The notes under the pieces: generated by a model | Seen by the model: only the letters and a program-made list of their open reading frames with translations | What the model was told of the DNA's origin: nothing | Database searches by the model: none | DNA from: an uncultured Eubacteriales bacterium | GTDB lineage: Bacteria; Bacillota; Clostridia; Oscillospirales; Butyricicoccaceae | Length of the DNA: 22,814 bases | Direction of reading: 5' to 3' | NCBI GenBank assembly: GCA_934630445.1 | Contig: CAKTWY010000016.1 | Span: 1-22,814, forward strand | Made by a program: the position numbers and the translations under genes | Shown: positions 21,332 through 22,814 of the stretch, one piece after another | Position numbering within the stretch: the first letter of the stretch is position 1 | Layout: every line of letters begins with the position of its first letter

Positions 21332-21360
21332 TTGACATATTACATGCGACGGGGTAAAAT
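21332..21360 (+). promoter_or_regulatory. Sigma-A promoter for the substrate-binding protein
   Basis: TTGACA (21332-21337) and TAAAAT (21355-21360) are separated by 17 bp. The region 21328-21344 differs by only one base from 17564-17580 in the GDPD-2 promoter. A separate promoter fits the higher protein amounts usually needed for binding proteins. Confidence 0.82.
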
Positions 21361-21569
21361 GAGATTGTGATTTTGAGAAACCTGATTATGATGTGCTATG
21401 CAGTATGCTTTGGACATGCGATGGCCTGTTATGTTTTCAGCATCTCGCGGATATAAGGTAACGGGCGTGGATAGTTTGCAGGTGAGAAAGTTTCTCGGAC
21501 ACGATATCGTCTGTCATACTGTCTGACGCTGTTATAAATGTCTGTGTGTTTTAACACGGATAAATGGCT

Positions 21570-21586
21570 TTGCAGATATTCTGCAA
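21570..21586 (+). repeat. Hairpin just before the binding-protein RBS
   Basis: TTGCAGA (21570-21576) and TCTGCAA (21580-21586) are perfect complements around TAT. The stem ends 14 bases before the GGAGG at 21601. Confidence 0.4.
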
Positions 21587-21612
21587 GACCGCACATTGAG
21601 GGAGGAAAGACA

Positions 21613-22814
21613 ATGAAACTGAGAAAGCTTATAGCGCTTGCACTCGCGTCTCTCATGATCTTGGCGATGTTTGCCGGCTGCGCAAAAGAAGAGACCCCGA
21701 GCGAGCCCAGCCAGCAGCCCAGCACAGGCGGCGAAACGCCAGCTGAGAAACCTGCTGAGAAACCTGCTGAAAAGGTTAAGTTTACATTCTGGAACAGCGG
21801 TTCCGACAATGTCCGTCAGATGTTCGATAAGCTCGTCGAAGATTTTAATACGAATTATGAGACGGCGGGGCAGTACGAGTGCGAAATGCAGTTTGTTCTG
21901 TCCGGTACCGGCGGACAGTCGCTTGCAGACAGAATGATCGCTGCGAAAAAAGCTGGACAGACTTCAACGGATTTCGACATGATTGAAGTTGGCGAAAATG
22001 ATATCGTTAACTATCTGAATCAGGCCGGCGAAGACATCTTCATCGAGCTTGACAGATCGAAAATCCCCAACTGGACGGATGATATTCCAAAGGTGTCTTT
22101 TGCAGAAGGTTCGGTAATGCCGTATCGCGGAACGACGGTTGTTCTGGCTTATAACAGCGAGACGGTAACTGATGTTCCGACATCGTTTGATGAAGTGATT
22201 CAGTGGATCAAGGATCATCCGGGCCGTTTTGCCTACAACCCGCCGGCTTCCGGTGGCGCAGGCAGCTCTTTTGTACAGACGGCGGTTTATAACTTCCTTC
22301 CGGAAGAAGCGCTGACATCTTCCGATCCGAAATGGGTCGAACAGTGGGGCAAGGGCCTTGATCTCCTGAAAGAAATCCATCCGTATATGTATCAGTCCGG
22401 CGGCAAGGTCATGTATCCGAACAAAAACCAGGGTTCTATGGACCTTCTTGCTAATAAAGAAGTCGATATGATCCCGGCGTGGGCGGACATGATGCTTTCG
22501 CAGATGAAGCAGGGCACAATGCCTGACTGCATGAAGATTACCTCTATCGAGAACGGCTTTACCGGCAGCTTTGTTGTTCATGCAATGCCTATTATTGGCA
22601 ATCCTGACCATCGTGAGGCGGGTTATGCATGGCTCAACTACATGCTTACCCCCGAAGCGCAGAATATGCTGCTGGACGGTATGGCTGCGATTCCTCTGAT
22701 CGACAAATCTAAGCTCGATCCGGAACTCTTAAAAACGGTAGATGCTCTCGATGTCAATTCATTCAGATTAAGCAGCCTCGGCGAGCTGGGCAAGCAGCTC
22801 AACACCACTTGGGA
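21613..22814 (+). CDS. Substrate-binding lipoprotein of the ABC importer (partial)
   Basis: The frame is open for 400 codons and runs off the window end, so the C-terminus is missing. GGAGG (21601-21605) precedes the ATG. The N-terminus is a lipoprotein signal with lipobox FAGC and lipidated Cys23, so the mature protein is anchored outside the membrane. A flexible linker follows, rich in Pro, Glu and Thr, with three AEKP-type repeats from an imperfect 12-base DNA repeat. The rest resembles family 1 extracellular binding proteins, and segments such as PTSFDEVIQWIKDHPGRFAYNPP recall, from memory, E. coli YnjB more than PotD. Its gene follows the permease-ATPase-permease cluster and has its own promoter, so it is the likely binding protein of that importer. 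The ligand is unknown. Confidence 0.88.
   Translation, partial: MKLRKLIALALASLMILAMFAGCAKEETPSEPSQQPSTGGETPAEKPAEKPAEKVKFTFWNSGSDNVRQMFDKLVEDFNTNYETAGQYECEMQFVLSGTGGQSLADRMIAAKKAGQTSTDFDMIEVGENDIVNYLNQAGEDIFIELDRSKIPNWTDDIPKVSFAEGSVMPYRGTTVVLAYNSETVTDVPTSFDEVIQWIKDHPGRFAYNPPASGGAGSSFVQTAVYNFLPEEALTSSDPKWVEQWGKGLDLLKEIHPYMYQSGGKVMYPNKNQGSMDLLANKEVDMIPAWADMMLSQMKQGTMPDCMKITSIENGFTGSFVVHAMPIIGNPDHREAGYAWLNYMLTPEAQNMLLDGMAAIPLIDKSKLDPELLKTVDALDVNSFRLSSLGELGKQLNTTW

Larger units (their letters stand above)
21225..21612 (+). other. Non-coding interval before the substrate-binding protein gene
   Basis: No supported gene is found in these 388 bases. They hold a hairpin (21252-21280), a near-consensus promoter (21332-21360) and a leader of about 245 bases. 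Within the leader are GTGTTTTAACAC near 21545, the 10-bp palindrome ACGATATCGT near 21502, and TTGCAGA-TAT-TCTGCAA at 21570-21586. Such a long leader is unusual. Confidence 0.55.

Noticed and set aside
21739..21775. Repeat array or CRISPR-like unit
   Set aside because: The three AEKP-type units are an in-frame linker repeat in the binding protein; there are no spacers and no cas genes.

Overview
The window looks like chromosomal DNA of a Gram-positive member of the class Clostridia, probably a gut-type Clostridia such as Oscillospirales or Christensenellales. The evidence is strong GGAGG-type ribosome binding sites, near-consensus sigma-A promoters, intrinsic terminators, a tRNA with encoded CCA, a YlmH homologue, a DUF951 protein, a type II pantothenate kinase, a Pct-type CoA-transferase and a DivIVA-like coiled-coil protein. 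I cannot fix genus or species. No phage, insertion sequence or CRISPR array is visible.

Layout. Positions 1-5460 hold rightward housekeeping genes: a gene tail, asnS, coaW, a class I aminotransferase and purB, ending at a clear terminator. A near-perfect promoter then drives secD-secF. A perfect 13-bp hairpin separates these from a ylmH-like gene. A three-S1-domain RNA-binding protein is on the minus strand (8783-9724), divergent from DUF951 plus uridine phosphorylase. A promoter with a large dyad, about 135 bp of hairpin-rich leader, tRNA-Arg(CCG) and its terminator follow (10999-11286). A Pct-family CoA-transferase converges on gldA, with a perfect 16-bp hairpin between them.

From 14228 a second rightward unit runs: DivIVA-like protein, an orphan fumarase beta subunit, a HAD phosphatase and GDPD-like paralogue 1, closed by a terminator at 17291-17331. 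After about 390 bp, partly very AT-rich, a second near-consensus promoter (17568) leads through a hairpin-rich leader to GDPD-like paralogue 2. Next come a polyamine/iron-type ABC importer (permease, ATPase, permease) and, after its own promoter and long leader, a substrate-binding lipoprotein cut by the window edge.

The most interesting accessory system is 16504-22814. It has two cytosolic GDPD-superfamily enzymes, clearly paralogues, that carry HSG where canonical enzymes have HRG. One is apparently transcribed with an ABC importer whose permease and binding-protein promoters share a 17-bp block with one mismatch. A working hypothesis, which is inference only, is import and intracellular cleavage of an unidentified phosphodiester. 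Other points to re-examine are the dyad centred on the predicted tRNA-Arg start site, the dyad in the gldA promoter, the orphan fumarase beta subunit coupled to a DivIVA-like gene, the animal-like PurB, and a uridine phosphorylase that seems to lack the usual uracil-binding arginine.
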